A stretch of 64,000 bases of DNA from positions 62,001 to 126,000 of the forward strand of contig NW_020194559.1 in assembly GCF_002865645.1 (NCBI RefSeq), read 5' to 3'. The position numbers were made by a program, and so were the translations under genes. The stretch is from Hyaloscypha bicolor E (Eukaryota; Ascomycota; Leotiomycetes; Helotiales; Hyaloscyphaceae). This document shows, in pieces, positions 1-10,163 of the stretch. A model generated the notes under the pieces. It saw only the letters and a list, made by a program, of their open reading frames with translations. It searched no databases and was not told the origin of the DNA. Numbering within the stretch: position 1 is the first letter of the stretch; every line of letters begins with the position of its first letter.

Positions 1-92
1 CCCAGCGCCCTTGTGCGAACCTTCCAACACTTCATGTTGGCCTCAAACACCTCTATTATTCTATCATTGACCCACTCTTCCTAGCCGCCAAA

Positions 93-2030
93 ATGGTCGT
101 TGGACACATCTACATAATCGTGGCTGTAGATGTCGTCGGTGGTGGCCTCCCCGGCTTCGACACCTCCTCGATGTCCACCTAATTTGGAGAGAACGCCTAT
201 AAATGCTATTTCAACCAAGGACCCGAAGGCCCCCTCTTCAACAGCAATCTCAATTGTAGCGGACCCAGATCGCTCGTTGTATCACGGCATCCATGGCTGG
301 AGGATCCTGGCTTGGCGCTTTGATTTCCGGGATCTTGTCTGATCGTCTTGGAAGGAGGACGTCTATCATGGTGGGATGTCTTATTTGGTGAGTGGAAGGG
401 ATAACTTCGCTGGGAGGGTGAGAGGTTAATGCAGGAAAGGGCCATCGGACCTATCCTCGTCTGCGCCTCGCAGAATATCGGTCGGCATGCTCATCGAGGG
501 ACGTATCGTCAACGGTCTCGTTGGTATCGAGTCAGCTCAGGTCTCAGTCTACGTCCCCGAGCTGGCACCACCATCGAAACGAAGTCGCTTTGTAGGAGCT
601 CAGCAATGGCCTATTTACGTGGGAATTCATGATTATGTCTAGTGAGTCCTCCCCGTCTTTCAGCACCGCGAAAGTGGCGTTGTAATTCCGATATAGGCCC
701 AAATTCCCAGCCTCTAATACTGCTGCTCCTTCATCGGCGGCCAATACTCCAACTACTACAACACAGCCGACTTTCGCGTCCCATGGGGCAACCAGATAAT
801 CCCCACTATCGAGCTCTTCTTCACCATGACCTTCCTTCCGAGTCACCTCGCTGGCTCGCCCGCAAGGACCGCTGGGAAGAATGCCACTCCATGCTCAGTC
901 TCGTCCACGGAAAATGGAATCCGCGCAGTCCATTTGTAACGCTTGAGCTCGAAGACATCGGGAACATGTGCGAGTTCGATCGGGCCAATAAAGACGTCAC
1001 ATATTTAGGTCCGTTCAAACCTGCCATGCCGAACCGAACTACCATTGCTGTCTTCACGTAGGTGTTGGGCAAGAAACATTTCCTATTTCGAACTGTTTCA
1101 TGATTTCCTCCTGACACAATGCCCTCTTCCGAAACATTCTAGATCGAGCCATTACTAAATCCCCCTTTAAGGCAAATCCGGAGTCAACTCACGGGAATGA
1201 ATGTGATGAGTATGTTCTACCCCTGCCCTCTTTGTTTGATGGGAAGCTGATAATGGTGAAGTGTATTATATCTGTGTTTGGAATGGCTGGCTACTCAGGC
1301 AACGCCAACCTCTTCGCCTCCTCCATACGTTACGTAATAAACGTCGTGATCATCCCAGCACTAATCTACGTGACCGACGGGGACGACGACGCACCCTGCT
1401 TATCGGCGCTGCACTCATGGGTACCTGGATGTTCGCCAACGCAGGTATTCTTGGAGGCCAAGGCGTCGTTGTCCCCGGCGGCGTTGACGCCATCGCTCAG
1501 GAATCGATGAGGCTCACTGGCGCTGCGGCAAAGGACTCATTGCTTGCATATACCTGTTCGTTGCATCGTATGCCCCCACGCGGAGACCGGTGTCTTGAAT
1601 CTACCCGCCTTAGCTCTTCCCACTTCGTCTGAGAGGAAAAGGAGTTGCTCTCGCGACTTCGAGTAACTGGGCGTTCAACCTCGCTCTCGGACTCTTCACC
1701 TCTCCCACCGTCGTAAACATAAAGTGGAACGTGTATCTCATATTCGGTATCTTCAATGTAGCAATGTTCATCCATGTTTTCTTTCTGTTCCCTGAGACCT
1801 CTGGCAAGACGCCGGAGGAGACGGAGAATATGTTTGAGGATCCGAATGGGCCGAGGCATACTGGGACGTTGGCATGGAAGACGAGGCTTGATCGCCATGC
1901 GTCGATGTTGGGGCATGGGCAGGTGGCTATGGAGGGGAAGGCGGGCGTGAGACATGTGGAGGGTGCTGAGAAGACTTCTAGCGGGGATGCGCAGATGGCG
2001 TCGGAGAGTGATGCTGCTACTCCTACTTAG
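93..2030 (+). pseudogene. MFS sugar transporter pseudogene
   Basis: Pieces in all three forward frames line up, in the right order, with a fungal major facilitator sugar transporter. They are an N-terminal helix ending in a GFD-like motif (from 93), AGGSWLGALISG followed by the SDRLGRR loop signature (about 296-360), VYVPELAPPSKR (about 545-590), ESPRWLARKDRWEECHS (838-890), DRRGRRRTLLIGAA (about 1378-1420) and FLFPETSGKTPEETENMFEDP (about 1780-1845), with a stop at 2028-2030. Continuity is broken by several single-base shifts (for example near 1350 and 1375) and by in-frame stops, including a TGA where the family has Trp (about 1590). Likely short introns remain (for example 389-437). Once a 12-helix hexose-type permease of the plasma membrane, it is now very unlikely to be functional. 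The N-terminal motif fits general sugar transporters better than QutD quinate permeases. Sequencing error could explain some shifts but not all of them together. Confidence 0.85.
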
Positions 2031-2543
2031 GAGTGAGGTGGTAGTGGATGGGGTTTCCCATGTCTAGGCGTGAAGAGGAATGAGAAATGAGGGGTTGGAA
2101 TCGTCAGAAGTCGAGCTTTGCTGGCATCTGTCGGGCAGGCCATTGGGTCTTCCCCTGTCTCAGTCAATAGAGATCTGTATCAAGGAATATCGATAGAATA
2201 ATTCCAAAACGAAGCTCGAAAGTAAGACCGTAGCAATGGCCGCTCAGACCTATTCAACTGCTGAGTGCCAGACTCAAGATGGCACTTGCCACCAAACAAA
2301 ACTTCTTCGACGGTCGACTTGGATGGCATTCAAGAGAAGACAAAGCAGAAGTGGCAGAAATATAAAGGCAACGCACGCCATAGATGACAGCAATGCGACA
2401 CTAGAGACGGGGTGGAGAGATGAAGTGTAACACCTGGACTGAATTGTGATTCAGCCCTTGCCGTGCGGCGTAAGTACGAATCAGAGCTATTGCAGGTAGG
2501 AGGGTCGAAGTAGTTGATGGTTCATGCTTTGATTCAGTTGTGA
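2031..2543. other. Intergenic, 3' ends of transporter relic and qutC
   Basis: This gap lies between two convergent 3' ends. A 64-codon forward frame at 2236-2430 has no recognisable similarity and is probably chance. Nothing else is supportable. Confidence 0.6.
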
Positions 2544-3575
2544 TTACTTACTCTGCCATCCTGTGATTTCTTTCTCCAGCTTCTCCCATGCCTCCCTCGC
2601 TCTTCGAGCATGTTCCTTTGGGACTTCACCCCCAGGTTCGTTCATCGTTCTCGAGAACAGCTCCATACTCACCCACCCCTTATACCCAAGCCCCTGAATA
2701 ATGGCCTTCGTCACATCCAGCACAGGCAAATACCCACCCTCCTCAAAAGCAAATAACCTCGCATTCCTTGACCAACTCATTCTCGCCGGTTGGTCCTTAG
2801 CATAAAACGCATGCCCTTCAACCAACGGACTCCGCATCTTTTCCGCATCGACAACTTGAATATAAAAGACCTTCTTAATATCTACCCTCTTAACCATCTC
2901 CTCCAGACTCCTCTTCATATCTTCCTCCGCGTTCGGTGTTTTCCCATCGGCAGCAGCAGGATCAGCATAAACTCGCCCAGCAATATTAAACGTATCTAGA
3001 CACATGCCGAAATTCGGACGGTCAACCCGTTCAACGAGATCCCAAGCCTTCTCCCAAGTATCGAAAAATGTACTCCAGCAAAGATTCTCGTAGGCAAACT
3101 TGATAATCGGCCTTTCTTCAAGTCCCATGTCCGCCACTTCCTTCAGATCTTGGATGACGACGTCCAAGTCTCCGGTGATTTGGTCCGTCCCTAAGAAATT
3201 CCCAGGGATTTGTATAACATCCGTCCCCAACACCTTCGCAATCTTAAACCAGAGCTCCAACTTCTTAATCCTAGCCGTGTGTTCCTCTCTATCCAGAAGG
3301 CCCTCGTAATGCATGAATGGCTGGAGGCCGATAATCGAGAGACTCCGTTCGTCGCAGAGAGTGCGGATAGTTTGTGCGGCGCGGAGTTGTGCTTCGGGGG
3401 AAGGGGTGGCAGAAGTAGCCAGGTTGGATTCGGCGCGTGCGAGGTATTCGAGGTCTTCGAAGAAGATTTCGATGCCGGTGAAGTTGTTAGCGACTGCCTG
3501 GTCGAGCTTGTAGGGCAGCTGGTGCACCCAGGCACGCCCGAGGGACATGGAGGCTATTGCTGGTTTGTAGGACAT
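2544..3575 (-). CDS. qutC: 3-dehydroshikimate dehydratase
   Basis: This single-exon 343-aa protein resembles the fungal QutC / Neurospora QA-4 family over its whole length. It dehydrates 3-dehydroshikimate to protocatechuate, the last step of the quinate branch before the beta-ketoadipate pathway, and is cytosolic. It is a xylose-isomerase-like TIM barrel. Visible hallmarks are ASMSLGRAW near the N terminus, LQPFMHYEGLLDREEH (about 84-99), and four likely metal ligands: E163 (AYENLCWS), D194 (CLDTFNIAGRVYADP), Q240 (YIQVVDAEK) and E305 (SMELFSR). PARMSWSRNARLF (about 263-275) is another family-conserved block. The ATG at 3575 is the first in frame and aligns with the family start. It is transcribed toward the dead transporter; the other pathway genes lie 2-5 kb to the right. 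I see no frameshift or missing key residue. Confidence 0.93.
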   Translation of the reverse strand: MSYKPAIASMSLGRAWVHQLPYKLDQAVANNFTGIEIFFEDLEYLARAESNLATSATPSPEAQLRAAQTIRTLCDERSLSIIGLQPFMHYEGLLDREEHTARIKKLELWFKIAKVLGTDVIQIPGNFLGTDQITGDLDVVIQDLKEVADMGLEERPIIKFAYENLCWSTFFDTWEKAWDLVERVDRPNFGMCLDTFNIAGRVYADPAAADGKTPNAEEDMKRSLEEMVKRVDIKKVFYIQVVDAEKMRSPLVEGHAFYAKDQPARMSWSRNARLFAFEEGGYLPVLDVTKAIIQGLGYKGWVSMELFSRTMNEPGGEVPKEHARRAREAWEKLEKEITGWQSK

Positions 3576-4463
3576 TGTTGTGGTGTTTCTCTGGGATCAA
3601 TTTGACTTTTGAAGATCTGCGGAAAGGAAATCGAGATGGATGAAGTGTGTGAAGAGAAGAAGCTCCACGGAAGAGGGAGAGTGCGTACCGCGGCCGTCCC
3701 CGCACTCGCGGATCCCTATACCCACCAATGACGCATCTCGGTCCATCTCTACCTATACTGGGCGAGGAGAGCGCCAATTGTGGCATATCTTGACGCCGTT
3801 GAAAAATGATGTTGCAGTTGGATAAGGATTCAAGAGGTGGCGGCAAAACTTTTTGGCTGTCTCGGCAAATAAATTCAAGCGACGCCACCCCCTTTCTTTC
3901 GACCCCACGTTTAACAGAGGGGCAAAATTTATAATCAACGTTTGCGCATCAATTTGAAATCTTCATCGTCTGATGTTGGTCTGTTTTGATTTCCACTAGT
4001 GTAGATTTTGCTTCTTGATCGTTTAGACTTGATGCATTACCGTGCCTGCAAGTAATGAAGTTGAAAACAAGCGCATACTTTCTCCATTTCGGTACTCACA
4101 TGCGCCACTCAGACGAGTCTGTGCAATAGTTGTTTAATGATTTGAATTGATTTCAGCTGAGCCATGTTATGCCAGTGTTAAGTCTATCTCACGTATTTGT
4201 TTTACTCTCTTTGACTATCACCTGGGCCAAACAAATGGGCGCGCCCCACCCCCCAAAGGTGTTGTCCTAGACCCATATTTGGAACCCATCTTCTACATTG
4301 AACTGCATATATTGTGTTCCGAGCACCATACTAATGTCCTTTAACGTTCGATACGGCTCCCCAACTCAAATTGCTAAGGATTCTTTAGTCCCCTTCAAAA
4401 CAAGTCTCTTAACCTCTCCCGTGCCCCCGATCAGGAGTTGGGCGAGAGACGTAGGATCTTTGG
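3576..4463. other. Intergenic, qutC promoter side
   Basis: The sequence is AT-richer toward 3900-4200. A GGATAA half-site (about 3820) resembles half of the QutA/QA-1F target consensus, but no full palindrome is visible. No gene is supportable. Confidence 0.5.
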
Positions 4464-4980
4464 TCATTCCATTGTCCCTGTGTGCCTGACCCCAGACCTT
4501 CCGTTGCTTTCCTTAGTCATCAGTAATATGCGAGAAGTCAAGCATAACATGCACAAGATTTGACTTGCAGGTAATCTTCTGAGCCCGAAAGCGAAGCGGC
4601 GCAACAAGTCGTATGTTTTCTGTCTTAACAGCTCGCGCATCGGCCGCTTGTTAAATTCTTGTTCGTTATCGTAGAAGATCCCAGGGGAGAGGCGTTCATA
4701 GATCTTCAATGCTTTGTTGTGAAGCTCACGCTCTATGTTTGTGGTGGAGTTCGTTACGAGAAGGGGTGTGCCGGGGTAATCATTCTCGATGTCAGAATTC
4801 TCGAATGCAGTCTTTGATCTCAGGTTCGAAGATAGTAAGGCGTACTTCGGGAGGGAGATCTTCGATGGATGTGCTCGAGCTGCCTCCATTGTTGGGTCCA
4901 TTGCGGGTAGCGAGGTTGAGTCGACATTGAAGATTGGAGAAGGTAATGAAAAGGTTGTGTAAGCGCGGATTTTTGGTCAT
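4464..4980 (-). pseudogene. F-box-like small protein, probably frameshifted
   Basis: Two overlapping reverse frames look like parts of one gene. The first, from ATG 4980 (or 5007), reads a basic N terminus and then SSTSIEDLPPEVRLTIFEPE. This resembles the opening of fungal F-box-like proteins (LPxEVRLxIF). It stops near 4792. The second frame continues without a gap in sense: DIENDYPGTPLLVTNSTTN, then IERELHNKALKIYERLSPGI and RPMRELLRQKTYDLLRRF, ending at 4464. A one-base shift around 4795-4870 would join them. I see no convincing GT-AG pair that would do it by splicing. The function is unknown, and the F-box assignment rests on one short motif. It could instead be a real gene with a missed intron. 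Confidence 0.4.
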
Positions 4981-5648
4981 GGTGAGTTTTGAATATGTTT
5001 CGAACATGTTCTTTTGAACGAAAATGAAGATTGCATCCCTCTGTTCATCTATTTAAAATACTAACAAAGAAGAATTGCTGATCCCTTTCTAAATGTTCTA
5101 TTGCCGTTCCTGTGCCACGCGGCATATTCCTCGTTCCAATCAATCAGGACTAGAAAAGCAGATTTGCTGCTGTATTCATCGTCATCTGTATGGTATTGTG
5201 CTATGTTATTGTTCTGTTCCACGTTGTTCAGCGTCACGCAATCTTCCCCAGAAGTTATTGAAGGAGTCCTCAAATTTCTTTTCAACCTCTTCGACATCTG
5301 TTCGAATCACCAATGTCAGAGACGGGACAATCATCTTTCGCCTGTCTACGAATACTAACTTTGTATTCATTCACCAAAAAGAGAAAACCCTACCTATCCC
5401 CCGTTTTTAATATTCAACAACAAGAGAGTATGATTCAAGACCAATTCACTTGGAAGGTTCTCGTGCTCATCGGTCGACTATTTAAAGCCCCTTTCTCCCA
5501 CTGATCCTCCCATCTTTTCCTTCCAACCACCCTTCAACAACGAACTTCACAAAATGCCCTAAAATACATACCCCAGTCACTAGGAGCTGCAAGCGACCAG
5601 CAATATAAATCCATCCATCTAAGCCAGACGACTAAGACGGAAGTTACG
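4981..5648. other. Intergenic, promoter of dehydrogenase gene
   Basis: This is the gap between divergent starts. The last 170 bp are CT-rich and contain a TATA-like box (5479). No coding signal is seen. Confidence 0.5.
5479..5486 (+). promoter_or_regulatory. TATA-like box
   Basis: TATTTAAA lies 163 bp before the ATG at 5649, followed by a pyrimidine-rich stretch typical of fungal transcription starts. Assignment is by position only. Confidence 0.3.
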
Positions 5649-6728
5649 ATGTACCAGATTCCCAACTCCTCATCAAATTCACCCGTCGACTCAGACAGCT
5701 CTCCTTCCTTCTCTCACACCGCAACACCCTCTCCCGATCTCTCCAAGGAACAACAACAGATCATGCCTCCAGACAACTCACCCTCGAACCCCAAGCTCTC
5801 AGACACCTCCCACCTGAGCGGCATTGCCTACCTCTTCGGTCACCCAATCACACACTCGCTCTCCCCTCTCCTCCACCAAACAGTATACCACCAGCTCGAT
5901 CTGAAGTACTCCCAAATCCCGCTCGATTCCGTCTCCATACCCACCTTCCTCTCCTTAACCAAGGACCCGAAATTCTACGGCGCGAGTGTGACGATGCCGC
6001 ATAAAATCGCAATAATACCTTACCTGTCCTCCCTCACACTAGAATGCGAAGCCATCGGGGCATGCAACACCGCCTTTCTCTCCGCCCCCCAGAAAGATGG
6101 AAAGCGTATGCTGTGTGGTGCGAATACAGACTGTTACGGTGTGCGTGATGCCTTTCTACACAACGTGGAAGGTGGGAACATATTTAAGGGAAAGCCAGGA
6201 ATGGTGATTGGTGCGGGTGGAAGTTGCAGGGCTGCTGTTTACGCTTTGGTTGAATGGCTGGGCTGCTCCCCTATTTACATCGTCAACCGCAGTGCTACGA
6301 ATGCAGAGGCTGTGCTCGCAGACTGCAGGAGAGGCGGGTTCGGAGAGGATCTGGTGCATGTCAAGACTGCAGAGCAAGCCAAGGAATTAACTTCTCCAGG
6401 AGCAATTGTATCTTGTGTTCCTAATAAAAGTCCAGGGACGGAGGAAGAAAGGGAGGTTAGGGGCGTGATTGACACATTTCTGAGGAAAGAGGACAAAGGC
6501 GTGCTGCTGGAAATGTGCTACCATCCTAGCCCGTACACTGAGATTGGGGAGTTGGCGGAAACAGAGGGTTGGCAGGTTATATTGGGGACTGAGGCGATGA
6601 TATATCAGGGGCTAGAGCAGGATTGTATTTGGACTGGGCGTAAGATGGAGGAGTTACCTTTGGAAGAGGTTAAGGGTGCTATTGCTGCTGCTCTGTCGGA
6701 GAGGCAAAGACAAGATAAGCAGCAATAG
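5649..6728 (+). CDS. Quinate/shikimate 5-dehydrogenase-type protein (copy 1)
   Basis: This intronless 359-aa protein is a member of the shikimate/quinate dehydrogenase family, which oxidises quinate or shikimate with NAD(P) to 3-dehydroquinate or 3-dehydroshikimate in the cytosol. After about 55 Ser/Pro-rich residues comes the substrate-binding half: GHPITHSLSP (about 64-73, with the two Ser that bind the carboxylate), GASVTMPHK with probable catalytic K119, and CGANTDCYG with probable catalytic D161. The Rossmann half follows: GAGGSCRAA (188-196) and VNRS (212-215), then a C-terminal EMCYHP and GTEAMIYQG block. The long N-terminal tail is unusual; a later ATG (residue 39) would shorten it. 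It ends 95 bp from the converging 3-dehydroquinase gene. It differs clearly from the second copy at 7844-8812, so the two are not a recent duplication. Which of them acts on quinate cannot be told from sequence alone. Confidence 0.88.
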   Translation: MYQIPNSSSNSPVDSDSSPSFSHTATPSPDLSKEQQQIMPPDNSPSNPKLSDTSHLSGIAYLFGHPITHSLSPLLHQTVYHQLDLKYSQIPLDSVSIPTFLSLTKDPKFYGASVTMPHKIAIIPYLSSLTLECEAIGACNTAFLSAPQKDGKRMLCGANTDCYGVRDAFLHNVEGGNIFKGKPGMVIGAGGSCRAAVYALVEWLGCSPIYIVNRSATNAEAVLADCRRGGFGEDLVHVKTAEQAKELTSPGAIVSCVPNKSPGTEEEREVRGVIDTFLRKEDKGVLLEMCYHPSPYTEIGELAETEGWQVILGTEAMIYQGLEQDCIWTGRKMEELPLEEVKGAIAAALSERQRQDKQQ

Positions 6729-6823
6729 AAAGGGCGGGAATCAATTACAGAGAACCTGCGTGGCATACATATGCAAAAAAAATACTTTTTCTCTCCTCTC
6801 CAAAGCTGAGTGTCCCAGGTATA

Positions 6824-7282
6824 TCAGAGCTTCGCCTTATCCTTCAAATGCTCTAAACAATACTCAATAGCAGTCTTATATCCAAACGTGCCCAACCCAC
6901 AAATAACAGCAACAGCCTTGTCACTCAACCAGCTCTTATTCCTCCACTCCTCCCGGGCATGGATATTGCTAACATGCACCTCCACAAACGGAATTGATAC
7001 CGCAAGCAAAGCGTCCCGCAACGCAATGCTATAATGCGTGAAAGCCGCAGGGTTTATAACGATGGCATCGATTCCTTCCGTTCGTGCTGCTTGGATCCGA
7101 TCCACGAGCGCTCCTTCGTGGTTCGTTTGGAAGAAGGAGAGCGTGGCTCCCGAGGATTCTGCTTGCGCGACGGCGCGAGACTCAATGTCGGAAAGAGTTT
7201 CGCTGCCGTAGATCTGTGGCTCGCGGGTGCCGAGGAGGTTGAGGTTGGGGCCGTTGAGGAGGAGGATTTTCTTTGCTGGCAT
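6824..7282 (-). CDS. qutE: Catabolic 3-dehydroquinase, type II
   Basis: This 152-aa, single-exon protein has exactly the usual size of fungal QutE/QA-2 type II dehydroquinases. The enzyme dehydrates 3-dehydroquinate to 3-dehydroshikimate and works as a dodecamer in the cytosol. All family signatures are present: [11 protein letters not shown] at the N terminus, lid residue R20, catalytic Y25 in QIYG, FQTNHEG (51-57) with E56, N77 in INPAA, H103 in EVHVSN, and R114. The His-loop reads FTHYS. The ATG at 7282 immediately precedes the first strand, so the start is secure. It lies between the two dehydrogenase genes, convergent with the left one and in tandem (561 bp apart) with the right one. This supports a clustered quinate pathway. 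Confidence 0.95.
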   Translation of the reverse strand: MPAKKILLLNGPNLNLLGTREPQIYGSETLSDIESRAVAQAESSGATLSFFQTNHEGALVDRIQAARTEGIDAIVINPAAFTHYSIALRDALLAVSIPFVEVHVSNIHAREEWRNKSWLSDKAVAVICGLGTFGYKTAIEYCLEHLKDKAKL

Positions 7283-7843
7283 GGCTGCTGGTTTGGGAGT
7301 TGAAGAGATCGAGATGCGGGGTACTCCTGCAGTAGGTATATGTGGCTCAATCGAATCGTTCTGCCGTCTTTGAGATGGATAGATATACGTTGAATGTTTG
7401 TTAAATCTGTCAGAGATTCAAACCTCCCACTTCTGCAGCGGAGTTACATCGTCGTTTGCTGCCAATGCTGGTGTTCTCCGGATCGTCGTGGCGGGGTTGA
7501 CGTTGGAGGGGAAACTTTTGTGGGTCCGGGTGAAGTCTTTCGCGATGGTGGCATTGCTTGTCAATCTTCTCTCGCGTCAGCTCCCAAATCAGAGAGTCAT
7601 GCTTGTATTGGACAAGGTCCATCAATCTCCATTGTTTGTCAGATGGAGCTGTGTTTAAGATCAGTCACCGAAAATGCTTCGATTGAGTCAGTTGACTGTC
7701 GTGGCGAACGTGAGCAAAGTTAGCAGCTTTGCTCACGCATTCTTGACGCGCCGACTTCAGGAATCCTTCTAGATTGGTTACAAACGTGTTATTATAATCT
7801 TCTTTAACGCGCCATTAAAAAAATCTTTCCTTATGCCTTCAAT
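7283..7843. other. Intergenic, qutE promoter side
   Basis: Short overlapping frames in both directions have no recognisable motif. An imperfect inverted repeat around 7710-7735 (GTGAGCAAAG, CTTTGCTCAC) lies about 430 bp upstream of the qutE ATG and could be a regulatory palindrome or a hairpin. Confidence 0.4.
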
Positions 7844-8812
7844 CTAGAAGTTAATCGCCGTGCTCTCCTCTGCCCCCTTCCTCAAAATCTCCCACGCCTT
7901 CTGCTTCGGCACCTCTTTCCTCTCCTCTTCCCCAGCACCAGCCCACAACTTCCACTGCTCCTCAATCTGATGGGCAATCACACCCGTCCCATCAACCGTC
8001 TTCCACCCCTTCTCCCTCCCCATCCTCAGAATCCGCGTATTCCGCGGTTTATAACACATATCCAGCAGCACGCCCTTTTCCTCCTTCCCCAAAAGGCCCT
8101 CAATTATCCTTCTCGCCGTGATCTCCTCTTCCGTCTTCGCTTCAAAGTCCGGCACCGTCCCAACGATATAATACGGCGCCTGCAATCCCTCTACCTCCTC
8201 CACAGCCGTAACATGACGGACTTTTGGCTGCCTCGCCTCACTCAAAGCATAGGCCTTCGAATCCTCCAGCAAATCCTCCACTTCCCCAGCATCCCTATTA
8301 ACCACATAAATCTCCCCGCATTCCAGATCCGCAAACAGTGCATACAACGCTGCTCTGCTCGCTCCGCCGGCACCAATAATCAACGCCGGCTTCCCTCTCC
8401 CTTCGTTCTCGCCGCCCGGTGTTCCCGAGAGTAAACACCCCTTAATCCCCCTCCAATCCGTGTTCGTTCCCCTTAACTTCCCTTCTTTCGTCAAATAAAC
8501 GTTATTACACGCCCCCAGCATCTTCACAAGATCATCGACTTCGTCTAGGAAGGGAATTATTGTTTTCTTGTAAGGCATTGTAACGACGCCTCCTGCGAAT
8601 GTGGGGGCGCGGAAGAGCTCCATGACGGAGTCAACCGTGGGACATTCTTGGTTGATGAACTGCCATGGCAAGCCTAACGTTTGGGCAATGTAGTTGTGCA
8701 TAGGAGGGGCGATGGAGTGCATCACGTTAACTCCAGCCAAGTAAAGATATTTCCGTTGATCAGGAACATGCTTGGTGCCATCGAGGGTGAGAGTCTCGGT
8801 TTCGGTCGCCAT
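7844..8812 (-). CDS. Quinate/shikimate dehydrogenase, fungal QutB-like (copy 2)
   Basis: This single-exon protein has 322 aa from ATG 8812; the frame is open three codons further but without an ATG. It is close in length and motifs to fungal quinate dehydrogenases (QutB/QA-3). The N-terminal half has YLYLAGVNVMHSIAPPMHN, GGVVTMPYKK with the catalytic Lys, and RGTNTDWRG with the catalytic Asp. The Rossmann half has IIGAGGASRAALYAL and VVNRDAG, followed by GVLLDMCYKPR and GTGVIAHQ. The carboxylate-binding motif reads HSIAP rather than the HSxSP of biosynthetic shikimate dehydrogenases. One of the two serines is therefore Ala, which hints at a catabolic (quinate) substrate; this is inference. 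It is in tandem with qutE. It is the better qutB candidate of the two intact copies. Confidence 0.88.
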   Translation of the reverse strand: MATETETLTLDGTKHVPDQRKYLYLAGVNVMHSIAPPMHNYIAQTLGLPWQFINQECPTVDSVMELFRAPTFAGGVVTMPYKKTIIPFLDEVDDLVKMLGACNNVYLTKEGKLRGTNTDWRGIKGCLLSGTPGGENEGRGKPALIIGAGGASRAALYALFADLECGEIYVVNRDAGEVEDLLEDSKAYALSEARQPKVRHVTAVEEVEGLQAPYYIVGTVPDFEAKTEEEITARRIIEGLLGKEEKGVLLDMCYKPRNTRILRMGREKGWKTVDGTGVIAHQIEEQWKLWAGAGEEERKEVPKQKAWEILRKGAEESTAINF

Positions 8813-9625
8813 GGTGTCCAAGAGGGAAATTCAAGAAAAAGCAGTTCTTTGGTTGAGATATACTGATGTGGTATTAAAGATTGTATATGAAAATCATTCG
8901 AGTCATAGAGAATGCCCATTTCTCCACGATTTGGCAGACGTTACCTAGTGTCTCTGCCTCCGCCCACTTCACCCCGCCGGCAAAACGCTCTTCCACGGTT
9001 CTGAAATCCTGGTTCATCACGTCCAGAAGTGGATATCTGGCTCCTTCTCGAAATGTAAACTGCTTCTCATCCGTATCTAGCCGCTTGTAGCCTTACATGC
9101 TCTAGAAATCTGGCAATTTTTAAATCGCCGAGTCGAGTATGGATCACGAGCCAGACACGTGATCTTTAACAATGGAGGAACTTCGTCCTAAGATGTTCAC
9201 AGAAGTTTGCCCAAGACTGCTGAGTATTCGCCAGTCATTTATACGTGCCTCCTACCGCATTGACACCGAAAATTGCTTCTAGAGATATCTCTTTAGCCTT
9301 TTCCTATTTCGCCCCCACCGTCCGCCAGACTCATCCCAGCTTTCGAAACAGTCCCATGTCTCCCAAACTATGGAATCAACTTCTCGCCCACGTAACATAC
9401 TCCGAATAGAATAAAAGGAGCTTTCAGGCATGAGGTTTCGTTGAGCCAAAGCTGGGCTCAATGGGAAGAACGCACGTGATATTCAATCAATGACCTTCCA
9501 TGAACAATATTCGGTCACCAATAGAGCAATACAGATAGGTTCGGCAATCCAGAACCAAGTCTCTTCCCCAGCCGAGAATAATACTTCCAGGATGACATAA
9601 TATCAACAACAATCGCTATGTTTAT
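8813..9625. other. Intergenic
   Basis: Only short frames without motifs are seen. It includes the promoter region of the QutB-like gene. Nothing is supportable. Confidence 0.5.
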
Positions 9626-10163
9626 TCATTGCAAGAGCCCCAACCGATATGCCTCCGCAATGCCATGTGATGCAACGACGTCCTCAACCTTTGGTTTCAT
9701 GCCTCTTTTCTTCACCTGCCACCGGCCTCCACCAGGCGTGTAATCCTTCACGTATTCCGTCCCCTCGTAATCCACAATCTTGACATAGACCGTCTCACCG
9801 CCATCGAAGACGTTAAAGGCTCGCTCGTAAGACCGCTCAAGCGGATGTTTCCTCAGGAAGAACGCAAACTCTAAGCCCTCATATAATTCAGGATAGTCGC
9901 TTTGTACATCGCCTAGATGCCAGTCAGAAGTGGACCTGAGAATGGGGAACGCGAATCGTTAAGGGCAAATTGAAAATGTCAGACTTACGGATAAGATCAT
10001 CAATGAGACCGTCCATGGTTTGCCGCGGCGATACTTCGTGACACCGTGAGAAGCTGTCCCGCTTGAGTTGGAAATAGAGGCTTCCACCGTAAGGGTCCCG
10101 CCATCCCTTTCCTTGGAAGCGCTTCCCCTTGTTCGGTCCTTGCTTGTTGCGATAAGCAGGCAT
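9626..10163 (-). CDS. Hypothetical protein, two exons
   Basis: Predicted 153-aa protein. Exon 1 runs 10163-9989 and exon 2 runs 9912-9626, with a 76-nt intron (9913-9988, GTAAGT to CTAG). The join preserves the frame (DDLIR then DVQSDYPELYEG), and exon 2 runs open to its stop. The N terminus is basic and Gly/Lys-rich (NKQGPNKGKRFQGKGWRDPY). The middle has LEFAFFLRKHPLERSYERAF and the C terminus VKKRGMKPKVEDVVASHGI. I do not recognise a family. There is no signal peptide or membrane segment. Codon use and the clean splice support a real gene. It has no obvious tie to the quinate genes. Confidence 0.65.

Noticed and set aside
3576..9625. QutA/QA-1F binding sites (GGRTAARYRYTTATCC-type)
   Set aside because: Only a half-site GGATAA at about 3820 was seen by eye; no full palindrome upstream of the quinate genes. 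A motif scan would decide.
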